From Cytobacillus praedii (GTDB lineage Bacteria > Bacillota > Bacilli > Bacillales > Cytobacillaceae), in the NCBI RefSeq assembly GCF_001439605.1, contig NZ_LMBX01000013.1, positions 25,493 through 89,492 of the forward strand: a stretch of DNA of 64,000 nucleotides. The letters are read 5' to 3'. Under the pieces are notes generated by a model, which worked only from the letters and a program-made list of their open reading frames with translations, made no database searches and was not told the origin of the DNA. Positions 36,268 to 44,161 of the stretch are shown here, in pieces. Every line of letters begins with the position of its first letter. The first letter of the stretch is position 1. Made by a program: the position numbers and the translations under genes.

Positions 36268-36408
36268 ATGACATTAAATATATTGTTTTTTACAATTACG
36301 ATTAAGAAACGCAATGTTTCAATTGAAGAAGTAATTCATAATCAAATGGTTAAAAAAATTCAAGAAGATAACCGTGATCGCCAATTCTCAATGTATCGTC
36401 ACTTTTAA
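36268..36408 (+). CDS. yrzI: YrzI family small protein
   Basis: This 46-residue protein has a hydrophobic beta-like start MTLNILFFTITIKKRN, then an amphipathic charged half VSIEEVIHNQMVKKIQ and EDNRDRQFSMYRHF. This is the pattern of the Bacillus YrzI (Bac_small_yrzI, probable sporulation) family, and the site next to the mcc genes is also where I recall yrzI in B. subtilis. AAAGGAGGTGAA is nine bases upstream of the ATG. The function is unknown. Confidence 0.82.
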   Translation: MTLNILFFTITIKKRNVSIEEVIHNQMVKKIQEDNRDRQFSMYRHF

Positions 36409-36445
36409 TTTATCTGAAAATAACAGTGAAAGGTGGTAGTTTAAG

Positions 36446-36505
36446 ATGAATCTTTTTATGCAATGCCGTCAAGCAATCTTATGGGTGGAGAAGGATTCCA
36501 CCTAG
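36446..36505 (+). CDS. Possible 19-residue peptide
   Basis: MNLFMQCRQAILWVEKDST has AAAGGTGGT upstream of its ATG and lies between two YrzI-like frames. It is short enough to be chance; the ribosome binding site and spacing are its only support. Confidence 0.35.
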   Translation: MNLFMQCRQAILWVEKDST

Positions 36506-36528
36506 CTTAAGTTAGAGGAGGAGATCTG

Positions 36529-36588
36529 ATGTCGTTACATGTATTGCTGCTGACCCTTGAATTCCGAAAAAAGAAGAGAAAAGCATAG
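36529..36588 (+). CDS. Truncated YrzI-like 19-residue peptide
   Basis: MSLHVLLLTLEFRKKKRKA matches the first 16 residues of the YrzI protein at 36268 in pattern (M-[TS]-L-x-[IV]-L-[FL]-x-T-[IL]-x-[IF]-[KR]-K) and then stops. AGAGGAGGAG precedes the ATG. It may be a shortened duplicate of yrzI. Confidence 0.5.
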   Translation: MSLHVLLLTLEFRKKKRKA

Positions 36589-36698
36589 ATTCAATTATAG
36601 TTCCTTCCTTAACAGAATGTTCATATTTGTTTTAAATATACTCGATGTGTTTATGGTAAATTTAAAATAGATAAGGGAGTTTAAAGGGAGGCTATATC

Positions 36699-36779
36699 AT
36701 GTTTACAATTGTGATGGGGCTAGTACTTTGCACAACTATAGGATTAATTATTTACTCAGATGTGAGTGTTGTTGAATAA
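36699..36779 (+). CDS. Putative 26-residue membrane peptide
   Basis: MFTIVMGLVLCTTIGLIIYS then DVSVVE is one hydrophobic segment with a short acidic tail. AAAGGGAGGC lies seven bases upstream of the ATG and a strong terminator comes four bases after the stop, so it looks like a complete tiny gene. The function is unknown. Confidence 0.6.
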   Translation: MFTIVMGLVLCTTIGLIIYSDVSVVE

Positions 36780-36783
36780 ACAA

Positions 36784-36822
36784 GAAAAAGGGATTAGCCA
36801 AATGGTTAATCCCTTTTTTTAT
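36784..36822 (+). terminator. Terminator after the 26-residue peptide
   Basis: Arms AAAAAGGGATTA and TTAATCCCTTTTT, with a further T run. Confidence 0.88.
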
Positions 36823-36991
36823 AAGATATAAACGAATAGTGTTTTCCGAGAAAATGCCCAAAAGTCCAGACAGAAATAAACTTGTATTTGCGAAATCTGT
36901 CCTAAGCAGGCTCAGGTTCGGACAATTTTGTCCTCTCCAAACTAATGAAGTCCAAAGCAGCATTCAGTTAAAACTAGATTAAATGAAAGGA

Positions 36992-37153
36992 CTAATCCCT
37001 TTTCTTTGGACTCATCCACAAAAATGCAATAACAATGATTGTAGCGATTAATAAGAGAATGGTTTTTAATGAAAAACCTTTAAATATAATTTCTGCTAAG
37101 CTTGCTAATAAAACAATAAAAAAAACTAGTGCTAAAACTACACGATTAATCAA
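36992..37153 (-). CDS. Small 53-residue two-helix membrane protein
   Basis: The minus-strand frame starts at TTG 37151-37153 with AAGGTGGGA upstream. It reads MINRVVLALVFFIVLLASLA, then EIIFKGFSLK, a second helix TILLLIATIIVIAFLWM and a basic tail SPKKRD. Two clean membrane helices with a short polar loop and positive ends make coding likely. I do not recognise the family. About 360 bases of apparently non-coding DNA separate it from sigK. Confidence 0.65.
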   Translation of the reverse strand: MINRVVLALVFFIVLLASLAEIIFKGFSLKTILLLIATIIVIAFLWMSPKKRD

Positions 37154-37514
37154 GTTTTTCCCACCTTAAAGTATACTCAATTTATTATAGATTAATGGGT
37201 AATACTCATTTTTTAAGCAGTTTAGTGAACAAAAAATTCTACACATAATGCCTGAAGCTGGACAGAATTTTCTATTCAGACAAAGGTCACAGGAATCTGG
37301 AACGTGATTTGTGCAACTGACAATCCAGGGAAGTAAGGTCTCCCAACTGATAGAAGTTTCACTTTATTGTAGCGAAAGGAAGTAAACATTGTCCATAAAA
37401 AAAGTGTTTGGAAATAATTCCCCTATAAAATATATAGGTGGACAGACAAAAACAACTCCTTTGCTACATAGGAATTATGTATAGGCAAATGGCCGAAAAA
37501 GCGGGGGTGGAAAA
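37154..37514. other. Gap upstream of sigK with possible SpoIIID site and repeat remnant
   Basis: I see no gene here. AAAAACAACT (37448-37457) fits the SpoIIID consensus WWRRACARNY exactly. The segment AAGGTCTCCCAACTGATAGA then AGTTTCACTTTA (to about 37364) resembles the end of the repeat at 42080. No confident sigma-E or sigma-K promoter could be assigned. Confidence 0.4.
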
Positions 37515-38231
37515 ATGTCTGGGATTTTAACTGCACTTGGTTATTTAGTTAAGGAAATTGTCTTTCTTGTTTCTTATGTAAAGAACAATGCATTTCCTCA
37601 ACCGTTATCTGCTGCTGATGAAAAAAAGTATTTGCAGCTAATGGCTGCTGGTGATTCACATGCACGCAATATGTTGATTGAACACAATTTGCGATTAGTC
37701 GCTCATATTGTCAAAAAATTTGAAAATACGGGTGAGGATGCGGAAGATCTCATCTCCATCGGTACGATAGGACTAATTAAGGCAATTGAAAGCTATTCAG
37801 AAGGTAAGGGAACGAAGCTTGCTACGTATGCGGCTCGTTGCATTGAAAACGAGATTCTTATGCATTTGAGAGCGTTGAAAAAGACAAAGAAAGACGTCTC
37901 CCTTCATGATCCGATTGGTCAAGATAAAGAGGGGAATGAAATTTCACTTATTGATGTCCTCAAATCAGATTCTGAAGACGTCATAAATACAATCCAATTA
38001 AATATGGAGCTAGAAAAAGTAAAGGAATACATCACTGTGCTAGATGACAGGGAAAAGGAAGTTATCGTTGGGCGCTTTGGTCTTGACTTAAAAAAGGAAA
38101 AAACACAAAGAGAAATCGCAAAAGAGCTGGGCATATCCAGAAGCTATGTATCGCGGATCGAAAAGCGGGCATTAATGAAGATGTTTCACGAGTTTTACCG
38201 GGCGGAGAAGGAAAAGAGGAAGAATAGTTAG
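37515..38231 (+). CDS. sigK: RNA polymerase sigma factor SigK, uninterrupted
   Basis: Late mother-cell sigma factor for spore coat genes and mother-cell lysis. The 238-residue protein begins with a hydrophobic pro-sequence [20 protein letters not shown], which SpoIVFB removes in known species. Region 2 ([54 protein letters not shown]) and region 4 ([35 protein letters not shown]) are complete. The frame is continuous where the skin element splits the B. subtilis 168 gene. GCGGGGGTGG precedes the ATG. Confidence 0.96.
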   Translation: MSGILTALGYLVKEIVFLVSYVKNNAFPQPLSAADEKKYLQLMAAGDSHARNMLIEHNLRLVAHIVKKFENTGEDAEDLISIGTIGLIKAIESYSEGKGTKLATYAARCIENEILMHLRALKKTKKDVSLHDPIGQDKEGNEISLIDVLKSDSEDVINTIQLNMELEKVKEYITVLDDREKEVIVGRFGLDLKKEKTQREIAKELGISRSYVSRIEKRALMKMFHEFYRAEKEKRKNS

Positions 38232-38253
38232 TATGGTTAAAAATAGTTAAGAG

Positions 38254-38283
38254 TTGACACTGAAAATCATTATCAATTACTAT
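38254..38283 (+). promoter_or_regulatory. Fur-box promoter
   Basis: TTGACA (38254-38259) and TACTAT (38278-38283) are 18 bases apart. TGAAAATCATTATCAATTA between and over them is close to the Fur consensus TGATAATNATTATCA, predicting iron repression of the heme-monooxygenase gene. Confidence 0.82.
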
Positions 38284-38314
38284 AGAGTTATTACTAGTGA
38301 TTGGAGATGATTTC

Positions 38315-38644
38315 ATGTTTGTTCAGATGAAAAAAATTGTTGTAACTGAAGGAAATGCTGAACAAGTTGTTAACCGCTTCGGTGGTCAAGGGATAATTGA
38401 GAAACAAGAAGGCTTTATTGATTCGACTGTAATGGTGAAGAAAAGCCGCCGTGGGGATGAAGAGGTACTTGTGATGATCCGCTGGGAGTCTGAGGAGTTT
38501 TGGAAGAAGTGGGAGAAGAGTGAGGAGCATATTGCTGGGCACAAGGCTAATTTAGGCAAGCCAAAGCCAGAATATATCGTTAGTTCTGAAGGCGGGCTAT
38601 ATGAAGTAAAAGCGGTAAAGAATGCAGTTCAGCAGCAAATATAA
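38315..38644 (+). CDS. Heme-degrading monooxygenase, IsdG/HmoA family
   Basis: This 109-residue ABM-fold protein starts MFVQMKKIVVTEGNAEQVVN, has GIIEKQEGFIDSTVMVKKSR and the aromatic/His region RWESEEFWKKWEKSEEHIAG then HK, matching IsdG-like enzymes where a Trp and His near the heme are conserved. It would open heme to free iron. The ATG at 38315 has GGAG eight bases upstream; an upstream in-frame start is not supported. The Fur-type operator on its promoter agrees with an iron-acquisition role. It is monocistronic. Confidence 0.87.
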   Translation: MFVQMKKIVVTEGNAEQVVNRFGGQGIIEKQEGFIDSTVMVKKSRRGDEEVLVMIRWESEEFWKKWEKSEEHIAGHKANLGKPKPEYIVSSEGGLYEVKAVKNAVQQQI

Positions 38645-38684
38645 AAAAAATCTCAGGCTAAAGTTACTTGCCTGAGATTTTTTT
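38643..38684. terminator. Bidirectional terminator
   Basis: Arms AAAAAAATCTCAGGC and GCCTGAGATTTTTTT between convergent genes. Confidence 0.92.
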
Positions 38685-39665
38685 CTATTCTATTTTCCCA
38701 TTCTTTAATACTAAATTCCAATTCTTTCCGCCATCATTTGATTCATACACATCGTTTAAGTAGGTCGCAAAGGAAATTGTATCGTTATTCTTTTGATCCA
38801 CAGCAATAAATGTAACTGGGTTATCATAATTTAAGAAAGGAATTTCCAGCTGAACGGCTTGATTCGTATTTATATCTATACGATAAAAAAGCACTTTGTT
38901 GTCTTCTACTGCTGAATAGTAGAGGTTTTCTACCGAAAACGCTAATGCTGTCGTCATAACTGGGGGCGTTACCTTTTTCATATTTTCCCCTTTATCCTCG
39001 GACAAATATATGCCGCTTCTAGTAGACATCGCCATCTTGCTGCTATTCGCAGGATGTGCTGCAATCATACCTAACGTATCGGCATCAAACCCTTTTAAGG
39101 CAACAGGGTTCCACGATTTTCCTTCATCTTCTGAAAGATAGACCCCTGGCCCTAGCACTGAATTTTCCTTTTGATTGATTATATAAATCACATTTGTCCC
39201 ATAGCCCTTTGATAAAAATTGAAAATTGCTTTCACCGTAAAAAGCGAGTTTTTCAAGTGTAGCCCCTTTGTCCGTACTTTTTACTAACCCAAGCGGTGAT
39301 TTTAAATTAGAGCCTTCTTCTGCACTGCCGCTTGCATAAAATCCATCCACACTTGCCTGATACCCCATGTATTCATGTTTTTGGGAGGATCCTTCAAGCC
39401 AGCCTTCATCAGTATAAATCTTTATTCCTTGATGTGAAGCTATGTATAGACCCTCATCATTTCCTGGATACCCTAACCCATTAATGCGTTCAAGGCGTTG
39501 AGGAGATGCCTTTTTGATTTCGAATTTGCTCACTTGAACAGGCTCATTCTTTTTTGTGGTCTGTTCCTTTTCTGTTTGCTCTCCGTTCGAACAGCCCGCC
39601 ATGAATAGGGAGAATCCAATCATACATGGCAGAAATAATTTTATTAATCCATTCATTCTTTTCAC
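38685..39665 (-). CDS. Lipoprotein with BNR/sialidase-like repeats (F510_1955-type)
   Basis: This 326-residue secreted lipoprotein has a signal peptide with lipobox LFMAGC (Cys25). It carries several Asp-box-like turns: TDKGATLEKL, SEDEGKSWNPVAL, SEDKGENMKKV and SNDGGKNWNLVLKN, typical of a beta-propeller related to sialidase/VPS10 folds. Similar Bacillus proteins are named F510_1955 family glycosylhydrolase, but catalytic activity is not shown. The gene is alone, with a shared terminator. Confidence 0.8.
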   Translation of the reverse strand: MKRMNGLIKLFLPCMIGFSLFMAGCSNGEQTEKEQTTKKNEPVQVSKFEIKKASPQRLERINGLGYPGNDEGLYIASHQGIKIYTDEGWLEGSSQKHEYMGYQASVDGFYASGSAEEGSNLKSPLGLVKSTDKGATLEKLAFYGESNFQFLSKGYGTNVIYIINQKENSVLGPGVYLSEDEGKSWNPVALKGFDADTLGMIAAHPANSSKMAMSTRSGIYLSEDKGENMKKVTPPVMTTALAFSVENLYYSAVEDNKVLFYRIDINTNQAVQLEIPFLNYDNPVTFIAVDQKNNDTISFATYLNDVYESNDGGKNWNLVLKNGKIE

Positions 39666-39826
39666 TCCAACTGCTGATTAGTCATATTGTCTTCCCCAAT
39701 AGTAACGGAAAACAGGAGACAGAAGCAAAGGATTCATCCTAAAAATGGATGGAAAATACACATAAGCCTATACAAGTTCCTAATGACACACATAATTTAT
39801 TAATACAAGAAGGGAGGCAGAAGTTT

Positions 39827-39982
39827 ATGCCATATGGATGTCCATACACATTCAGTTGTCCGCCGCCCCCATGCCCTGCTCCCTATTATGGTGGAGGCGG
39901 TTTTTGGTTAGCTCTCGCAGTTGTGCTCTTAATTTTATTGCTTGTCTTTGGCGGCTGGTTTTATTTCGGCGGGAATTGCTAG
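39827..39982 (+). CDS. Small YjcZ-like sporulation membrane protein
   Basis: This 51-residue protein starts MPYGCPYTFSCPPPPCPAPY, then GGGG and a single helix FWLALAVVLLILLLVFGG, ending WFYFGGNC. Gly/Cys/Pro-rich start plus one helix is the YjcZ/YhjR-like pattern of small sporulation proteins. The ATG at 39827 has GGGAGGC nine bases upstream; the same frame is open to 39749, but that part lacks a ribosome binding site. A terminator follows. Confidence 0.75.
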   Translation: MPYGCPYTFSCPPPPCPAPYYGGGGFWLALAVVLLILLLVFGGWFYFGGNC

Positions 39983-39985
39983 TGG

Positions 39986-40016
39986 AAGCTTATGCATATA
40001 TTGCATAAGCTTTTTG
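39986..40016 (+). terminator. Terminator of the YjcZ-like gene
   Basis: Arms AAGCTTATGCA and TGCATAAGCTT, then TTT. Confidence 0.88.
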
Positions 40017-40061
40017 TTTATTCAAAAATATCAAAGCGGTACCATCTTCAAATTATAGAAC

Positions 40062-40132
40062 GGTCTAGCGCCTATTGGACTTCCTTTACTCTTCTTATGG
40101 GAAGTTATGCACGAATGGGTTCTTGCTATAAT
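40062..40132 (+). repeat. Dispersed repeat remnant with extended -10 at its right end
   Basis: GGTCTAGCGCCTATTGGACT matches the head of the repeat family; the remainder is degenerate. TGCTATAAT (40124-40132) follows and is a candidate pepF promoter, as at the yrrB copy. Confidence 0.45.
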
Positions 40133-40216
40133 GTTTATTGATAGAAATTTCCGAAAAGTTACCTTATAATATAGATGTAATTAGTCTGAGAGGTAATAAC
40201 AGAAGGAGGAAGATGT

Positions 40217-42016
40217 ATGACAGCAACTACATATTCACCAGTATGGGATTTGGATGTCTTTTTTAAAGGCGGAAGTTCATCCGAAGCATTTCTCACACAT
40301 TTAATAGAAACAAAAGAAAAAATAAATGATTTTGAAACAATCGTACATAATTGGGAACAAACAAATTCCATTTCTGATCAGAAAGATATCGTAAACTTAA
40401 TGGAAAAATTTCAATCTGTTACAAAAAAGCTGCGTGAAGCAGGGGCATTTGTCAGCTGTTTACAAGCGCAGAATACGGAGGACAAAAAAGCTGCTGAACA
40501 TCGTGCTGCCATTACACAATTAAGTGCAGCTTTCTTGTCCGTTCTCACGCTTTTTGATGAAAAGCTGACAAGCTATGATTCTGAAGTATGGGCTGAATTA
40601 ATCCAAACATCGGGTCTAAAAGAATTGGCATTTGTTCTTACTGAACGACGAAAAACAGCTTCTGAAAAACTATCAAAAGAGGAAGAAAACTTAATCAATG
40701 CACTTGGGGTTGACGGATACCATAGCTGGAGCCAGCTTTATGATTTGGTTGTTGGGAATATAAAAATCCCATTTACAGAGAATGGAAAGGAAAAGAGCTT
40801 ATCAGTCGGTCAAGCGGCTAATAAATTTTCAAACCCTGACAGAAGTGTTCGAAAAGAAATGTTTGCTAAATGGGAAGATGCATGGAAGGGTCAATCAGAC
40901 TACTTATCGAAAACATTAAATCACTTAGCTGGCTTTAGACTAAATGTCTATAAACAGCGTGGCTGGGAGGATGTTTTAAAGGAACCGCTAGCAATTAATC
41001 GGATGACAAAAGAAACGCTTTCTACAATGTGGGATGTCATTTCGAAAAACAAGCAGCCGCTCGTAAAGTTTTTAAATAGAAAAGCAGAGCTTCTTGGACT
41101 TGAAAAGCTAAGCTGGTATGATTTAGATGCATCCATTGATCAAACAGAATCAAAGGTATCCTATCAAGAAGGTGCAGAATTTATTATAGAGCAGTTTTCA
41201 CACTTTGGTGATGAAATGACGTCATTTGCTAAAATGGCTTTTGAGGAAAAATGGATTGAAGCAGAAGATCGGCCTGGGAAATCCCCCGGAGGATTTCATA
41301 CGTATTTCCCTGAAAGCAGCCAATCGAGGATCTTTATGACCTATTCTGGAACACCCTCAAACATTTCAACATTAGCTCATGAGCTTGGGCATGGTTTCCA
41401 CACGTATGCAATGAGGGATCTTCACCTTTTAAATCGTAATTATGCGATGAATGTGGCAGAGACTGCATCAACTTTAGCAGAAATGATTGTATCTGATGCG
41501 TCTGTGAAAAATGCAAAAACAGAGCAGGAGAAAATAACGCTTCTGGAAGATAAGGTACAGCGTTCTGTTGCTCTATTAATGAACATTCACGCTCGATTCT
41601 TATTTGAGACCCGTTTCTATGAGGAGAGGAAAAACGGGACTGTTAGTACAGAAAAACTGAATCTATTGATGGAGGAAGCGCAGAAAGAAGCGTACGGAAA
41701 TGCACTTGATGAATATCATCCACTATTCTGGGGCTCTAAAATGCATTTCTATATTACAGGCGTTCCATTTTATAATTTCCCATATACATTCGGTTACCTA
41801 TTCTCGCTCGGTATTTATGCAAAAGCATTGGAAGAAGGAAAAGGCTACGAAGAAAAGTATATCGCTTTACTGAAGGACACAGCTTCAATGACGGTCGAGG
41901 ACCTCGCGATGAAGCATTTAAATGTCGATTTAACAAAACCAGATTTCTGGGAAAAAGCAGTCCAATTATGTATGGATGATGTTGAGGAGTTTTTAAAGCT
42001 GACAGAGGAAAAATAA
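40217..42016 (+). CDS. pepF: Oligoendopeptidase F (M3 family)
   Basis: This 599-residue cytoplasmic zinc peptidase cleaves medium-length peptides. The HExxH motif is in TLAHELGHGFHTYA (His388, Glu389, His392), with the third ligand in the AMNVAETASTLAEM segment about 25 residues on. The N-terminal alpha-helical domain contains the TYSPVWDLDVFFKGGSSSEA start typical of M3B enzymes. AGAAGGAGG precedes the ATG. It is monocistronic with a terminator. Confidence 0.94.
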   Translation: MTATTYSPVWDLDVFFKGGSSSEAFLTHLIETKEKINDFETIVHNWEQTNSISDQKDIVNLMEKFQSVTKKLREAGAFVSCLQAQNTEDKKAAEHRAAITQLSAAFLSVLTLFDEKLTSYDSEVWAELIQTSGLKELAFVLTERRKTASEKLSKEEENLINALGVDGYHSWSQLYDLVVGNIKIPFTENGKEKSLSVGQAANKFSNPDRSVRKEMFAKWEDAWKGQSDYLSKTLNHLAGFRLNVYKQRGWEDVLKEPLAINRMTKETLSTMWDVISKNKQPLVKFLNRKAELLGLEKLSWYDLDASIDQTESKVSYQEGAEFIIEQFSHFGDEMTSFAKMAFEEKWIEAEDRPGKSPGGFHTYFPESSQSRIFMTYSGTPSNISTLAHELGHGFHTYAMRDLHLLNRNYAMNVAETASTLAEMIVSDASVKNAKTEQEKITLLEDKVQRSVALLMNIHARFLFETRFYEERKNGTVSTEKLNLLMEEAQKEAYGNALDEYHPLFWGSKMHFYITGVPFYNFPYTFGYLFSLGIYAKALEEGKGYEEKYIALLKDTASMTVEDLAMKHLNVDLTKPDFWEKAVQLCMDDVEEFLKLTEEK

Positions 42017-42031
42017 ATAAAAAATAAATGG

Positions 42032-42073
42032 AAAGCCGCATCCCTTTTTTAAACAATTGGGTGCGGCTTTTAA
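42032..42073 (+). terminator. Terminator of pepF
   Basis: Arms AAAGCCGCATCCC and GGGTGCGGCTTT, then TT. Confidence 0.85.
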
Positions 42074-42079
42074 CATTTT

Positions 42080-42186
42080 ATCGCAGATTAACGGGCTGTA
42101 AGACCCCACTTCAAGAAGTAGAGGGAACAAAAAGTTATAACTGGTGGGGGAGAAAAACCCCTACTGATTAAAATTTCACTTTATAC
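42080..42186. repeat. Hairpin-rich repeat between pepF and pssA
   Basis: Two hairpin modules: GACCCCACTTC-AA-GAAGTAGAGG-type and GGTGGGGGAGAAAAACCCC. The end ATTTCACTTTATA overlaps the pssA stop codon. A related end lies at 37325-37364. I believe similar elements are common in Bacillaceae but cannot check. Confidence 0.5.
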
Positions 42187-42720
42187 CTTCCTTAGTTTAA
42201 ACGGACTAACCATTAAAAAGGAAAGAATAATCATCATAAATAAAAAGAATTGGGCCGGAAAGTAGGGAATGGCAAGATAACTTAGGGTAGCAAGACACCC
42301 TGCGGCAGTTATAGGAAGACCCGTAAAATATCCATTGTTCTCACTAATATTAAAGCGGGCAAGCCGGAAAGCGCCGCATCCAATATAAAAAATCGTGAAA
42401 AAAGCGCCAGGATCACCAAATTCAAATAAAATTCCTTGATATATTAATAGTGCAGGGGCAACACCAAATGATATAATATCACTCATGGAATCTAATTGCT
42501 TTCCCAAATCTGATTCAATATTAAGCCTGCGTGCAACCATGCCATCAAAACGGTCGGCTAATGCCGCAACAAAAATTAGCAGCAAGCTTAATTCAAGATT
42601 ACCTTTTAAGGTAAAAATAATCGCAAAGCCGCCTAATGATAAATTTGCTAAAGTTAATACATTTGCTGTCTGAGCTTTTAACTTCTTAATCGTTTGATCA
42701 AGTACATCTGATAAAAACAT
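42181..42720 (-). CDS. pssA: CDP-diacylglycerol-serine O-phosphatidyltransferase
   Basis: This 179-residue integral membrane enzyme makes phosphatidylserine. The CDP-alcohol phosphotransferase signature is DRFDGMVARRLNIESDLGKQLDSMSD (about residues 57-82), with the aspartates in DG-AR-G-D--D form; in this copy the central glycine position reads ARRLNIESDLGKQLD. About six helices surround it. It is divergent from psd, which decarboxylates its product, so the pair makes phosphatidylethanolamine. The ATG has CGAGGTGTTCCG upstream on the minus strand. Confidence 0.93.
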   Translation of the reverse strand: MFLSDVLDQTIKKLKAQTANVLTLANLSLGGFAIIFTLKGNLELSLLLIFVAALADRFDGMVARRLNIESDLGKQLDSMSDIISFGVAPALLIYQGILFEFGDPGAFFTIFYIGCGAFRLARFNISENNGYFTGLPITAAGCLATLSYLAIPYFPAQFFLFMMIILSFLMVSPFKLRKV

Positions 42721-42873
42721 TCACGGAACACCTCGTTTGTTTGAAAGAAACACATACTATAAATAAGTTCATAAAATGGTATTTATTTGCTGATATAATT
42801 AATAGTATTTAATTTTATAGCTTTTATGACTATACGTAAAGAGTAAATTTACACTGAAATGGAGGCGGGATAA

Positions 42874-43671
42874 TTGATTCAATCCTTTTATCGACTGATG
42901 ATTGAACTGACTAATGGAAAATGGACGTCAGGAATTTTAAAAAGATTTGCCCTTTCAAAAGCAAGTCGATTCTTTATTCCTTCTTTTGCTAAATTGTATC
43001 AAATCAATGAAAGTGAAATGGAAAAAAACCTGAAAGACTATCCTACTTTACATGACTTTTTTACCCGTAAGCTTAAAGCTGGGGCAAGAATGACAGATCA
43101 GAACACACAAACAGTTAGCAGTCCAGTGGATGCTGTGATCGAAGACGTGGGCATCATTGAGCCGAATCATATTATCACTGTGAAAGGAAAAGATTATTCT
43201 ATTAAAGAAATGTTAGGTGATGATCAGAAGGTCGAAAAGTATTCAGGTGGACATTATATGATCTTCTATCTTAGTCCCAGCCATTATCATCGAATTCATA
43301 GCCCTGTGTCTGGAAAAGTTATTGATCAATGGACACTAGGCGGAAAATCCTATCCAGTTAATAAGTACGGATTGAAATATGGAAAAGATTCATTATCAAA
43401 AAATTATCGAAAAATTACTGAGGTTAAACAAGATGGCGGCGGATTTATATCGATTGTGAAGGTTGGGGCATTGTTTGTAAATTCAATTGAAGTCATTCAT
43501 GAAGGAGAAGAATTAGTGAAAGGAAATGAGATGGCATACTTTTCCTTTGGCTCAACGGTCGTACTGCTTTTTGAAAAAGATAGCTTCAACCCATTGCCTT
43601 CCATTCAAGTACCATTTGATGTGAAGGTGGGAGACTGTATAGGATTCAATTCTTCGGATCGAATTAACTAA
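42874..43671 (+). CDS. psd: Phosphatidylserine decarboxylase proenzyme
   Basis: This 265-residue proenzyme cleaves itself to form a pyruvoyl group. The cleavage motif reads FSFGSTVV, giving G-S-T near residue 226 with FGST in place of the more usual LGST, as in B. subtilis. DAVIEDVG with catalytic Asp, HYHRIHSPVSGKV and SKNYR are conserved. The TTG start at 42874 has GGAGGCGG upstream. It is transcribed away from pssA. Confidence 0.93.
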   Translation: MIQSFYRLMIELTNGKWTSGILKRFALSKASRFFIPSFAKLYQINESEMEKNLKDYPTLHDFFTRKLKAGARMTDQNTQTVSSPVDAVIEDVGIIEPNHIITVKGKDYSIKEMLGDDQKVEKYSGGHYMIFYLSPSHYHRIHSPVSGKVIDQWTLGGKSYPVNKYGLKYGKDSLSKNYRKITEVKQDGGGFISIVKVGALFVNSIEVIHEGEELVKGNEMAYFSFGSTVVLLFEKDSFNPLPSIQVPFDVKVGDCIGFNSSDRIN

Positions 43672-43674
43672 GAA

Positions 43675-43825
43675 TAGTGCAAGCGCCGTGGTCATCCCCG
43701 TACAAACGCAGAAGAGCCGGTTCTTTCGATAAAGGTGACACAATGAATGGAGCAAATTGATGTCGGCTCAATCGCTGCGGAGGGGACCTGAAGTTTAATA
43801 GGTGGTTAGTGGTGGAGCTAGACAA
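43675..43825 (-). repeat. Dispersed hairpin repeat, copy 6 (psd-sda gap)
   Basis: Read on the minus strand it aligns well with the copy at 59603: GTCTAGCTCCA, CCTATTAAACTTCAGG, GACATCAATTTGCT, CATTGTGTC, GTTTGTACGGGGATGA and CGGCGCTTGCAC. The rest of this gap holds the sda terminator. Confidence 0.85.
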
Positions 43826-43861
43826 TTTTCTGCATTCCTAGTTATACATTCTTATTTTCTA

Positions 43862-43890
43862 AAAAAGAAAAAAGCCCTGATTGGGCTTGT
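43862..43890 (-). terminator. Terminator of sda
   Basis: Minus-strand arms AAGCCC and GGGCTT are followed by a long T-rich tail. Confidence 0.7.
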
Positions 43891-43895
43891 ATATT

Positions 43896-44036
43896 TTATG
43901 AAGAAACTTTTATTCTATGAGATAATGAGCGTCTGTGAATTTCTGTTTCTATAAGGCGGATGAAATCGGGACTCAGTTTCAGCTCTCTTGCTTTATGATA
44001 CGATTCAATTAATAATTCGTCTGATAGCTTGCGCAT
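43896..44036 (-). CDS. sda: Checkpoint inhibitor of sporulation kinase KinA, Sda
   Basis: This 46-residue helical-hairpin protein reads [20 protein letters not shown], then [20 protein letters not shown] and RIKVSS, nearly the same as B. subtilis Sda. It blocks KinA and KinB autophosphorylation when replication is disturbed. The start is the ATG at 44034-44036, nine bases after GGAGG; an ATG two codons earlier is too close to that site. DnaA boxes lie upstream. Confidence 0.95.
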   Translation of the reverse strand: MRKLSDELLIESYHKARELKLSPDFIRLIETEIHRRSLSHRIKVSS

Positions 44037-44139
44037 GTCCATTCACCTCCATAAAGAATTTAAAAAGTTTGATTCTATTTAGTATTCCTTATACATATAA
44101 TGTAGGTTTCTTTGTTGTACCCTTACTCTAGCAAAAATA

Positions 44140-44158
44140 AACGGTTAGAACAACCGTT
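44140..44158. promoter_or_regulatory. Inverted repeat upstream of sda
   Basis: AACGGTT-AGAAC-AACCGTT, next to the first DnaA box. It could be an operator or a structural element. Confidence 0.4.
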
Positions 44159-44161
44159 CTG

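Noticed and set aside
36748..36963. 71-codon minus-strand open frame
   Set aside because: It overlaps a clear terminator and a tiny plus-strand gene, has no ribosome binding site and no recognisable protein pattern.
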